Source of the DNA: an uncultured Dictyoglomus sp.
Lineage (GTDB): Bacteria; Dictyoglomota; Dictyoglomia; Dictyoglomales; Dictyoglomaceae
Assembly: GCA_938039765.1 (NCBI GenBank)
Contig: CALHTV010000115.1
Location: 1 to 8,724, forward strand
Direction: 5' to 3'
Length of the DNA stretch: 8,724 nt
The notes below the pieces were generated by a model, which saw only the letters and a program-made list of their open reading frames with translations, was not told the DNA's origin and made no database searches. Each line of letters starts with the position of its first letter. Within the stretch, counting starts at the first letter, position 1. Shown piece by piece: positions 1 to 6,535 of this stretch. A program made the translations under genes and the position numbers.

Positions 1-1
1 A

Positions 2-652
2 GATTTAGGAATTGTAGAATTAATAAAGACAGAAAGAGAATTGTTCAGAGAAAATAATCCTGAGTTTACTGATGCTATATTCTTAAGAAATCATGATCAA
101 CCGAGAGTAAGGACCTCTTTTGGAGGGAGTATAGACAAAAGTATTTTAGCAGCTTCTATTTATCTAACTCTCCCAGGAAATCCTTTCATTTATTACGGAG
201 AAGAAATAGGCATGGAAGGAGCAAAACCTGACGAATACATAAGAGAACCTTTTAAGTGGACTGACGATATGAAAGCAGAATATCAAACTTATTGGATAGT
301 ACCAAGATATAACATACCTAACAATGGAATCTCTTTAGAAGATCAATTAAAAGATCCTAATAGTATATTAAATCATTATAAAAAGTTAATAGAGTTAAGG
401 CAAATTCATAAAGCCCTTTCATTAGGAGAAATAGAAAAGATAGAATCTAAGGACAGAAGTGTGTTAGCTTATATAAGAGAATATGCAAATGAAAGAATTA
501 TTATAGTCCATAATCTAAATAGAGTAAAAAATATTTTTGAAACAACCTGGAAAATAGAAGATAAAGATATTCTATATTCTAGAAATACAAATTTAGAAGA
601 AAACAAAATTATTTTAGGACCTTTCAGCACTATTATAATTAAAGTCCCATAA
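2..652 (+). CDS. GH13 alpha-amylase-type glycosidase, 3' part only
   Basis: The frame is open from the window edge, so this is the last 216 residues of a longer protein; the in-frame TTG at 41 is not a credible start. Fragment residues 27-35 (IFLRNHDQP) are GH13 conserved region IV, whose Asp (fragment residue 32) stabilises the transition state. Residues 59-71 (GNPFIYYGEEIGM) are the usual end of the (beta/alpha)8 barrel, followed by REPFKW and a YQTYW segment typical of amylases and oligo-1,6-glucosidase-like enzymes. The last ~90 residues look like the C-terminal beta-sandwich domain. The enzyme should hydrolyse alpha-glucosidic bonds in starch or maltodextrins. Catalytic regions I-III and any signal peptide lie outside the window, so exact specificity and cell location cannot be told. 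Its last 39 bp overlap the 3' end of the convergent kinase gene. Family assignment is firm; substrate is inferred. Confidence 0.9.
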   Translation, partial: DLGIVELIKTERELFRENNPEFTDAIFLRNHDQPRVRTSFGGSIDKSILAASIYLTLPGNPFIYYGEEIGMEGAKPDEYIREPFKWTDDMKAEYQTYWIVPRYNIPNNGISLEDQLKDPNSILNHYKKLIELRQIHKALSLGEIEKIESKDRSVLAYIREYANERIIIVHNLNRVKNIFETTWKIEDKDILYSRNTNLEENKIILGPFSTIIIKVP

Positions 653-1594
653 ATAATTCCACATATCTTCCGTTACCCTATATCCTCCATTCTCATAGGC
701 AATTAATGCTGCACCAACCGCTGGAGGAATTTTAAGAAGAACAACTTTACATCTTTCTACGTACATTCTCATCTTACTTTGTATATATTCAGGAAGCCAT
801 TCTACTCCTTTATAAAGACTTCCAGCAAGTACAAGAGGAGGTTCATCTTTCAATAGATCCAATTTAGTCATTAAGTTATATGCTGATATAACAGTTTCAT
901 TAACTATCTTTTCAACTATGTTTCTTGCTACATTGTCTCCTTCTCTCAAAGCCTCAAAAAGAATTGGAGCAAGGCCCAAAGCCTTTCCATATTCTGAGGG
1001 ATCATAGTAAAGCTTTTTAGCCAACTCTACGTAATCCTTAACCCCAAAAAACTTCAAGACTTTTTCCTCTAAAATTGTCTTATCCCCCCTTCCATCATAT
1101 GATCTGAAAGCATGAAATAGTATATCTTGTACTACAGAAGATGCCCCACCCCAATCTCCAAAAATATATCCTTCGCCAAAATACCTATACCACCTACCAT
1201 CTTTTGCTCTCCCATAACCATTATTTCCTGTACCCATCACTATAATTACACCCCAGAATTCTTTACTTCCAGCTCGTAAAGCAATAGGAGCATCATTTTC
1301 AACTAGAAACTCTTTAGCAACATTAAGACTTTTTACTTCCTTTTCTAACATTAAAAAATCCTCAGGAAAATCTGCTCCTGCAAGGCCAAAACAAGCATGT
1401 TCAAAAACTATATCTCCTAAATTTTTTCTAGCTCTATTAATAGCTAAAAGCCAATTTCTCTTTGCTTCTTCTAACCCTATACCCTCATAATTACCAGGTC
1501 CCGATCTTCCGATCCCTACAACCTCTCCATACTGGTTAAGAATTATAGCTTCAGTTTTAGTTCCCCCAGCATCTATTCCTAGAAAGTACTTCAC
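614..1594 (-). CDS. BadF/BcrA-type sugar kinase (N-acetylglucosamine kinase-like)
   Basis: A 326-residue cytoplasmic ASKHA-fold kinase, normal length for the BadF/BadG/BcrA/BcrD family branch containing N-acetylglucosamine and glucosamine kinases. Visible motifs: phosphate-1 loop DAGGTKT (8-14), GLAGAD (70-75), NDAPIAL (100-106) with Asp101 as likely catalytic base, phosphate-2 loop GTGNNGYG (121-128), FGDWGGASS (145-153), where many GlcNAc kinases have GDEGS, and the adenosine-side LAGSLY (257-261). It should transfer phosphate from ATP to a hexose, amino sugar or small glycoside; the sequence does not say which. The GTG start at 1594 is supported by AGGTG seven bases upstream (1602-1606), which overlaps the TAG stop of the GH4 gene 10 bp away, so translation is probably coupled. 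It lies last in the GH4 transcript, suggesting a shared pathway. Its last 39 bp overlap the amylase gene on the other strand. Confidence 0.85.
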   Translation of the reverse strand: MKYFLGIDAGGTKTEAIILNQYGEVVGIGRSGPGNYEGIGLEEAKRNWLLAINRARKNLGDIVFEHACFGLAGADFPEDFLMLEKEVKSLNVAKEFLVENDAPIALRAGSKEFWGVIIVMGTGNNGYGRAKDGRWYRYFGEGYIFGDWGGASSVVQDILFHAFRSYDGRGDKTILEEKVLKFFGVKDYVELAKKLYYDPSEYGKALGLAPILFEALREGDNVARNIVEKIVNETVISAYNLMTKLDLLKDEPPLVLAGSLYKGVEWLPEYIQSKMRMYVERCKVVLLKIPPAVGAALIAYENGGYRVTEDMWNYLWDFNYNSAERS

Positions 1595-1604
1595 TTTGCA
1601 TCAC

Positions 1605-2855
1605 CTAAATTAGTTTTGGAAATAAATCTCTATTTACTTCAATCAACTTATTCAATATTTTTTCCGCAAGAGACAACGAAGAAACTAAGGGATGTTGGGC
1701 AAGAGCCAAAAGAGCTTTCTTATAGGAACCTTCCATAGCAGCTTCTATTGTTAACCTTTCATAAGTTTTAACAGCCTGTATTAATCCTTTAACTTCTAAA
1801 GGTAATTCTCCTATGTAATACTTATGAAGTCTATCTTTTTGTATATATACAGGAATTTCTACCACAGAATCCTTTGGAAGATCAATTATTGAACCCTCAT
1901 TCTTTACATTTATTATTTGAAAACCTTCTTCTAATCCATAGAGATTAGAAATTAAATTTACTGCAGCTTTTGAATACAGAGCTCCTCCTCTTTTATTTAA
2001 CTCTATAGGCTTAGTATCTAAAGAAGGATCTTGATAAAGTTCAAGAAGATGTTCTTCCACTTTCATTACCTCTTCTGCTCTCTTAGGTTTTTGTTTTAAC
2101 TCCTCTACTCTTTCTTCTCGGAAAAAATAATATCTAAGATAATAGTTAGGAAAAAGATCAAGATAATCTATAACCTTTCTCTCTTCCTCTGAAAGTTTTT
2201 CTCTCAATTTTCCAAATAATTCTTTAGTTTTATCCTCTCCCTTTACATATACTTTTCTTACAAAACTTAAATGATTCAGCCCAAAATAATCTAAAAAAAT
2301 ATCCTCTAAACTGGTACCTGCAAGATCTGCAAAATACTTTTGGAAGTTAATAGGAACATTACAAAGACCAACAGCCTTAATATTAGTGTAATTCAATAAC
2401 ATCTCTGTAATAATCCCGGAAGGGTTTGTAAAATTTATAAACCAAGCCTTGGGAGAAAATCTCTCCACCTTCTTAGCCATATCATACACAACAGGAATAG
2501 TTCTTAAAGCATTTGCAAAACCACCAGGTCCAGTGGTTTCCTGTCCTAAGACACCAAATTCTAAAGGAATAATTTCATCTAAGAGGCGAGCCTTATTCCC
2601 TCCTACTCTAATTTGATTAATAACAAAATCTGTATTATCTAAGACCTCATCTAAACTCGTAGATTTATACAAATCTATATGAGCGCCATTTCTTTTAATC
2701 ATTCTCTTTAAAAAATCGTAAATAATATTTAGCCTATTCTCATTAATATCTACCAAAACAATCTCTAAACTATCCAGCTTATCCCATATATCAAAGAAAC
2801 CCTCAATCAGCTCAGGAGTATAAGTACTTCCCCCTCCAATCACTACTATCTTCAT
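1605..2855 (-). CDS. GH4 6-phospho-beta-glucosidase-type enzyme
   Basis: A 416-residue cytoplasmic enzyme of glycoside hydrolase family 4, which uses NAD+ and usually Mn2+ in an oxidation-elimination mechanism. The Rossmann dinucleotide motif is at the N terminus (IGGGSTYTPELIEG, 6-19). GQETTGPGGF (104-113), NFTNPSG (141-147) and FGLNHLSF (191-198) are family signatures. Cys165 in CNVP (165-168) and His195 are the expected metal ligands, and a Tyr in YYLRYY (238-243) is the likely catalytic base. The CNVP tetrapeptide is the known mark of the 6-phospho-beta-glucosidase subgroup; other GH4 subgroups carry CDMP, CHEV or CHSV. The probable reaction is hydrolysis of 6-phospho-beta-glucosides (cellobiose or aryl-glucoside phosphates) to glucose-6-phosphate. 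ATG follows an AGGAGGT site by five bases, with a strong promoter upstream and the sugar kinase 10 bp downstream. Length is normal and no key residue is missing. Confidence 0.92.
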   Translation of the reverse strand: MKIVVIGGGSTYTPELIEGFFDIWDKLDSLEIVLVDINENRLNIIYDFLKRMIKRNGAHIDLYKSTSLDEVLDNTDFVINQIRVGGNKARLLDEIIPLEFGVLGQETTGPGGFANALRTIPVVYDMAKKVERFSPKAWFINFTNPSGIITEMLLNYTNIKAVGLCNVPINFQKYFADLAGTSLEDIFLDYFGLNHLSFVRKVYVKGEDKTKELFGKLREKLSEEERKVIDYLDLFPNYYLRYYFFREERVEELKQKPKRAEEVMKVEEHLLELYQDPSLDTKPIELNKRGGALYSKAAVNLISNLYGLEEGFQIINVKNEGSIIDLPKDSVVEIPVYIQKDRLHKYYIGELPLEVKGLIQAVKTYERLTIEAAMEGSYKKALLALAQHPLVSSLSLAEKILNKLIEVNRDLFPKLI

Positions 2856-2891
2856 AAAAGACCTCCTAAGATATTATCAATTTTTGTAGTA

Positions 2892-2921
2892 ATTATACTA
2901 TATTTGAGGGATTTTTGTAAA
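2892..2921 (-). promoter_or_regulatory. Sigma-70 promoter of the GH4-kinase transcript
   Basis: On the minus strand there is a -35 TTTACA (2921-2916, five of six consensus bases), an 18-bp spacer and a perfect -10 TATAAT (2897-2892). Transcription would start near 2885, about 30 bases before the GH4 ATG, leaving room for the AGGAGGT site. No hairpin terminator is visible between the ROK stop (2935) and this promoter, so some read-through from the ROK gene is possible. Confidence 0.75.
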
Positions 2922-2931
2922 GTATGTTTAC
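2917..2931. promoter_or_regulatory. Candidate operator: 5-bp-arm inverted repeat on the GH4 -35 box
   Basis: GTAAA-GTATG-TTTAC is a perfect inverted repeat with 5-bp arms and a 5-bp centre, covering five of the six -35 bases. A repressor bound here would block the GH4 promoter. The ROK regulator encoded just upstream is the natural candidate. The arms are short and the region is AT-rich, so chance is not excluded. Confidence 0.4.
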
Positions 2932-2934
2932 TAT

Positions 2935-4065
2935 TTACTTTAGACATCCTTTAAAGTAGTTAATAAAACCTGAAATTCCTGCTCCTATTAACAATCCATC
3001 ATTCCCTAAGGGAGAAGAATAGAAGTATATCTTATTCCTAAGATATTCAAATAAATATTTATTAACTTCTTCTTTAAGAATATCCGAAAGAAGACTTAAA
3101 GCCTCTTTATTCATCTCTCTATTTCCTGAAATACATACAGCTTCTGGAGCTAAAAGATGTATAGCATTAGCTAAGCTTATTCCTAAGTACTCAAAAGCAA
3201 CTTTAAGTACTTCATTATCCTTTTTTCCCATAAAATCTCTTAATATATTTTCCATAGAATCCTTTTTATCTAATTTTTCTCTTACTTTAGGAATAGAAGC
3301 CCATGTCTCTAAACAACCTATATTTCCACACCAACACCTCTCACCTTCACCTTTAGAGATGATAGTATGTCCTATCTCTCCTTCAATACTATTAAAGCCC
3401 TCTATCATCTCCCCTTTATGATATATTCCTAATCCTATTCCTTTTTCTAGCAAAAGATAAAACAATGTATTAAATTTCTTCCCTTCACCAAACCATAATT
3501 CTGAAAAAAGTCCAGCATTAGTATCTTTCTCAATAGAAATAGGAATACTCTTATATTTTTCTTTTAAAAATTCCTTCAAATTAAAATTCTTCCAATTTAA
3601 ACCCACAGAAAGAATAACATTCCCTGTATTTTTATCAATGATTCCTGGGACGGAAAGAGAAATAGCGATAACTTTATCTCTATATTTTTCATACAAAGGA
3701 TCAATTAAAGAAAATAAATCTTCTTCCTTTTTTATAGGAAAATAGACATCCTCTTCTATTCTGCCATATGCATTAACAATTCCTGCTCTGCCCTCTAAAC
3801 CACTTAGATCTATAGCTAAAACTTTTAAGTTGGGATTTATAGTCAGTTTTGTTGGTCTCCTTCCCCTTAGGGTTTCTACTTTTCCAACCTCCAATAATAT
3901 ATTTTTTTCCATAAGCTCATCTACTATTTCAGAAATAGCAGTCTTAGTTAGCTTAGATATACGCGCAAGTTCCGCTCTTGATTTAGGACCTGTCTTGATA
4001 AGAATCTCAAGAATTAGATTTTTATTATAAGTTCCTATATATTCTGGTTTTCTACCCTCTTTCAT
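2935..4065 (-). CDS. ROK-family transcriptional regulator, adjacent to the GH4-kinase genes
   Basis: A 376-residue DNA-binding member of the ROK family (NagC/Mlc/XylR type). Residues 15-60 form a winged helix-turn-helix (SRAELARISKLTKTAISEIV, 29-48) with RGRRP in the wing at 67-71. The rest is a sugar-kinase-like fold carrying the ROK zinc motif: His233 in EGEIGH, then Cys244, Cys246 and Cys251 in CWCGNIGCLE. The phosphate-1 loop is degraded (DLSGL at 86-90 instead of DxGGT), whereas the kinase-type acidic residue survives in KDTNAG (Asp181). This pattern fits a sugar-sensing regulator, not an active kinase. ATG at 4065 is preferred: GAGGTGAGGT (4083-4074) precedes it at usable spacing, while the in-frame GTG at 4080 lies inside that site. 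The gene points toward the GH4 promoter 79 bp from the GH4 start, so control of GH4/kinase by a sugar or sugar phosphate is inferred. Confidence 0.88.
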   Translation of the reverse strand: MKEGRKPEYIGTYNKNLILEILIKTGPKSRAELARISKLTKTAISEIVDELMEKNILLEVGKVETLRGRRPTKLTINPNLKVLAIDLSGLEGRAGIVNAYGRIEEDVYFPIKKEEDLFSLIDPLYEKYRDKVIAISLSVPGIIDKNTGNVILSVGLNWKNFNLKEFLKEKYKSIPISIEKDTNAGLFSELWFGEGKKFNTLFYLLLEKGIGLGIYHKGEMIEGFNSIEGEIGHTIISKGEGERCWCGNIGCLETWASIPKVREKLDKKDSMENILRDFMGKKDNEVLKVAFEYLGISLANAIHLLAPEAVCISGNREMNKEALSLLSDILKEEVNKYLFEYLRNKIYFYSSPLGNDGLLIGAGISGFINYFKGCLK

Positions 4066-4073
4066 TTTAAACG

Positions 4074-4083
4074 ACCTCACCTC
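4074..4083 (-). promoter_or_regulatory. Ribosome binding site that sets the ROK gene start
   Basis: On the minus strand GAGGTGAGGT lies eight bases before the ATG at 4065. It contains the GTG (4080) that would otherwise give five extra residues, and that GTG has no Shine-Dalgarno site of its own. The rest of the 114-bp gap to 4180 holds no convincing promoter for this strand: only weak TTGATT/TATGAA-like boxes are visible. Confidence 0.6.
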
Positions 4084-4138
4084 ATATAATTTTTAGAGTT
4101 TTTACATTATTTAATAAATTTTAACACAAATTCATACA

Positions 4139-4154
4139 TGATATAATATATAAT
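4139..4154 (+). promoter_or_regulatory. Extended -10 promoter of the metal ABC operon
   Basis: TG-A-TATAAT (4139-4147) is a perfect extended -10 element, with a second TATAAT right after it (4149-4154). A TTAACA at 4121-4126 resembles a -35 box but sits only 15 bp from the first -10, consistent with an extended -10 promoter that depends little on its -35. AGGAGGA (4167-4173) follows, six bases before the ATG at 4180. No recognised Zur, MntR or Fur box is evident. Confidence 0.55.
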
Positions 4155-4179
4155 CAAAAAGTACTCAGGAGGACTTTGA

Positions 4180-5016
4180 ATGAGAAAAAAATTAATAGGA
4201 TATGTCCTACTGATAGTAACTCTAATAGTTACAGTACTTTTTTCACAAGAAAAGACAATTTCAACTTCTATACCCCCTTTAGAATCTATAACCAAACACA
4301 TTTCTGGAAACAATTGGAAGATCTTAGTGCTTCTTCCTAAAAACACTAATCCTCATATTTTTGAGGCAACTCCTCAAATCATGAAGAATATTGAAAAATC
4401 GAAGTTAGTAATACTTAATGGTAAAGATATAGATAGATGGGCCTTAAACTTGATAGATCCAACAAAAAAAGATATTCTTATCCTTTCAGAACACCTTTCT
4501 CTTCCTGAAAATAATCCTCATTATTGGTTAGATCCTATTTTAGGTAAAGAAATAGCAAAAATTATAGCTAATAAACTCTCTTTGATTGATCCAAAGAATA
4601 AAAGTATTTATTTAAAGAATTTAAATAATTTCATCAAAAAAATCGAGGATTTAGATACTTTTATCAAGAAGGAATTCTCGCCTTATAAAAAAAGGGAGCT
4701 AATAGCTTACCATCCCTCTTTTTATTACTTCTTTAAAAGATATAATATCCGCGTCTTAAGTTATATTGAGGAGGGTGAAGGTAAAGAACCCTCTTTAAAA
4801 AAAATATTAGAAATTATCAACATAATAAAAGAAAGAAAAATAAAATATATTGTTAAAGAACCCTTTGTAAACTCCCCCATCTTGGATGTCATTCAAAAAG
4901 AGGCAAAAATTAAAATTGTAAATATAGATCCTTTAGGATATGGAATGGATTATTTTGAGCTAATAAAAGAAAATGTAAAAATACTTAAAAAGATATTTGA
5001 TGAACAGAATCGTTGA
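4180..5016 (+). CDS. Zinc/manganese ABC transporter substrate-binding protein (ZnuA/TroA family)
   Basis: A 278-residue secreted metal-binding protein of the cluster A-I (ZnuA/TroA/PsaA) family. Residues 1-22 are a signal sequence (MRKK, then a hydrophobic run) with no lipobox Cys, so it should be a soluble periplasmic protein or be held by an uncleaved anchor. Likely metal ligands, placed by family pattern, are His59 (NPH), His114 (NPHYWLDP), His178 (AYHPSF) and Asp250 (IDPLGYG). Three His plus one Asp is the TroA/ZnuA arrangement, whereas PsaA-type manganese binders carry Glu at the third position. The His-rich loop many ZnuA proteins have between the first two ligands is absent, which helps explain the short length. 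It is first in a three-gene operon and overlaps the ATPase gene by 17 bp. Zinc is the better guess; manganese or iron is not excluded. Confidence 0.88.
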   Translation: MRKKLIGYVLLIVTLIVTVLFSQEKTISTSIPPLESITKHISGNNWKILVLLPKNTNPHIFEATPQIMKNIEKSKLVILNGKDIDRWALNLIDPTKKDILILSEHLSLPENNPHYWLDPILGKEIAKIIANKLSLIDPKNKSIYLKNLNNFIKKIEDLDTFIKKEFSPYKKRELIAYHPSFYYFFKRYNIRVLSYIEEGEGKEPSLKKILEIINIIKERKIKYIVKEPFVNSPILDVIQKEAKIKIVNIDPLGYGMDYFELIKENVKILKKIFDEQNR

Positions 5017-5746
5017 AATTAATAACTTATATTACAGCTACAATAATGATTTTGTCCTAGAAAATATAAACCTAGAAATTCTAGAAGGTGAATTCTGGGG
5101 AATAATTGGTCCCAATGGAGCAGGAAAATCTACTCTATTGAAAATAATTGTTGGTATTTTAAAACCCCAAAAGGGAAGTATAAAAGTTTTCAACAAAGAA
5201 ATCAAATATTTAAAAGATGAAAAAAAATTAATTGGCTATGTTCCACAGAAACCTAATATAGAAAAGTATCTTCCATTAAAAGTAACAGAAATTGTAGCTT
5301 TAGGAAGAAGGATTGTAAATGATTGGAAAAAACTTTCTTCTCATGATAGAGAGATTATACAAAAACTCATGGAAGAACTAGAAATAGAAGATTTAGCAAA
5401 TAAAATCTATGGTGAACTTTCGGGAGGCCAACAGCAAAAAGTACTTATCGCAAGAGCATTAGCTCAACAGCCTAAATTATTAATACTAGATGAACCAACA
5501 ATAGGAGTAGATATGAAAACTCAATCAAAATTTTATAGCTTATTAAGAAAATTAAAAAAAGCGAGAATATCTATAATATTAGTGTCTCATGATATAGGAA
5601 TCATCAGTAAAGAAGTGGATAAACTAGCTTGTCTTAATAGTAAACTATATCTTCATGGTTGTCCTAAAGACATTAAAATTCACACTGCTCTAAAAGAAGT
5701 CTATGGTGAAGATTTCCTTCTTCTCACCCACGAAGAGGAGGAGTAA
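5000..5746 (+). CDS. Metal ABC transporter ATP-binding protein (ZnuC family)
   Basis: A 248-residue cytoplasmic ABC ATPase that powers the metal permease. All motifs are intact: Walker A GPNGAGKST (37-45), Q-loop Gln83 in YVPQKPN, signature LSGGQQQ (140-146), Walker B LLILDE (160-165) and switch His197 in LVSHD. LPLKVTEIVALGRR (91-104) after the Q-loop is typical of ATPases paired with ABC-3 permeases. ATG at 5000 is preferred over the TTG one codon earlier. It lies inside the end of the binding-protein gene (stop at 5014-5016) and only a weak AAAAAGAT precedes it, so translation is probably coupled to the upstream gene. The protein ends in THEEEE, whose GAG codons also form the ribosome binding site of the permease gene. 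Confidence 0.93.
   Translation: MNRIVEINNLYYSYNNDFVLENINLEILEGEFWGIIGPNGAGKSTLLKIIVGILKPQKGSIKVFNKEIKYLKDEKKLIGYVPQKPNIEKYLPLKVTEIVALGRRIVNDWKKLSSHDREIIQKLMEELEIEDLANKIYGELSGGQQQKVLIARALAQQPKLLILDEPTIGVDMKTQSKFYSLLRKLKKARISIILVSHDIGIISKEVDKLACLNSKLYLHGCPKDIKIHTALKEVYGEDFLLLTHEEEE
5735..5743 (+). promoter_or_regulatory. Ribosome binding site for the TTG-started permease gene
   Basis: GAGGAGGAG lies six bases before the TTG at 5750 and is itself the last three Glu codons of the ATPase gene. It justifies TTG as the start, since the first in-frame ATG would remove conserved N-terminal sequence. It also ties permease translation to ribosomes finishing the ATPase. Confidence 0.7.
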
Positions 5747-5749
5747 GAC

Positions 5750-6535
5750 TTGGAAATCTTAAGCTACGCTTTTGTCCAAAGAGCTTTACTAGCAGGAATG
5801 CTTATAAGCATTATATCGAGCGTAATTGGAATTTATTTAATCTATCGGGGTCTTTCTTTTATGAGTGCAGGAATTAGTCATGCAGTTTTTGGGGGACTTG
5901 CCATAGGATATTTGTTAGGAATAAATATAACTCTTACTTCTCTTTTATTTACCCTTCTTATCATATGGATAATGCCCTTTATTGTGAGAAAATCTAAATT
6001 AAAACAAGATATTCCTATAGGAATCTTTTATTCTTCCTCCATGGCTTTAGGAGCGCTTCTTCTATCTTTCCATCAGGGATACACTACAGATCTTTTCAGT
6101 TTTCTTTTTGGTAGCATCTTATCTATTAAGGATGAAGATTTAATTATAACATTAATTTTTACGGTAATTTTAACAATCTTTTTTCTAAGAAATTATTGGA
6201 AAATAATATTCATGATTTTTGATCAAGAAACAGCAGAAGCTTCAGGAATAAATGTCTTTAAGTTAGAAGGAGCAGTCCTTACCTTAACGGGTATTGCCGT
6301 TGTCCTTATAAGTAAATTGGTAGGTATCATTTTATCATCAGCCTTGATAATAATTCCAGCTGCCACTCTTGTACCATATATAAAAGATATGCGGAAATTA
6401 ATAGTTTATACCATATTCCTAAACTTGATGTGTATAATTTCAGGATTGATTTTATCCTATTATTTCAATCTACCCACAGGTTCTACTATTGTGATAATCG
6501 CTACCCTTGTATTTTTAATCTCGTTGTTTAAATAA
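5750..6535 (+). CDS. Metal ABC transporter permease (ZnuB family, ABC-3)
   Basis: A 261-residue integral membrane protein, full length for the ABC-3 (ZnuB/TroC/MntB) permeases. About eight or nine hydrophobic segments can be drawn: near 12-33, 38-58, 61-80, 91-108, 129-148, 173-187, 190-210, 217-238 and 244-260. Family landmarks are GLSFMSAGISHAVFGG (34-49), the cytoplasmic FDQETAEASGI (157-167), which corresponds to the fDpe.A.a.G ATPase-contact motif, and ALIIIPAAT (198-206). It forms the channel through which the binding protein delivers metal. The start is TTG, three bases after the ATPase stop, with a strong Shine-Dalgarno site. The last 8 bp overlap the convergent ROK gene. No fourth gene follows on this strand, so the operon is the minimal binding protein, ATPase and permease set, with no linked Zur/Fur-type regulator. 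Confidence 0.92.
   Translation: MEILSYAFVQRALLAGMLISIISSVIGIYLIYRGLSFMSAGISHAVFGGLAIGYLLGINITLTSLLFTLLIIWIMPFIVRKSKLKQDIPIGIFYSSSMALGALLLSFHQGYTTDLFSFLFGSILSIKDEDLIITLIFTVILTIFFLRNYWKIIFMIFDQETAEASGINVFKLEGAVLTLTGIAVVLISKLVGIILSSALIIIPAATLVPYIKDMRKLIVYTIFLNLMCIISGLILSYYFNLPTGSTIVIIATLVFLISLFK

Noticed and set aside
653..760. Hairpin terminator after the amylase gene
   Set aside because: No GC-containing stem followed by a T run is visible on either strand around the overlap.
3830..4030. Plus-strand open frame inside the first ROK gene
   Set aside because: Mirror of the helix-turn-helix coding region; no start signals and low-complexity Ser/Ile composition.
4139..4156. Possible Zur- or Fur-like palindrome at the metal operon promoter
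   Set aside because: The AT-rich stretch pairs at only about five of eight positions and the match comes from the duplicated TATAAT; no known box is recognisable.
4107..4346. Open frame on the minus strand covering the start of the binding-protein gene and its promoter
   Set aside because: Antisense to the conserved N-terminal half of a clear ZnuA-type gene; no ribosome site and no recognisable domain.
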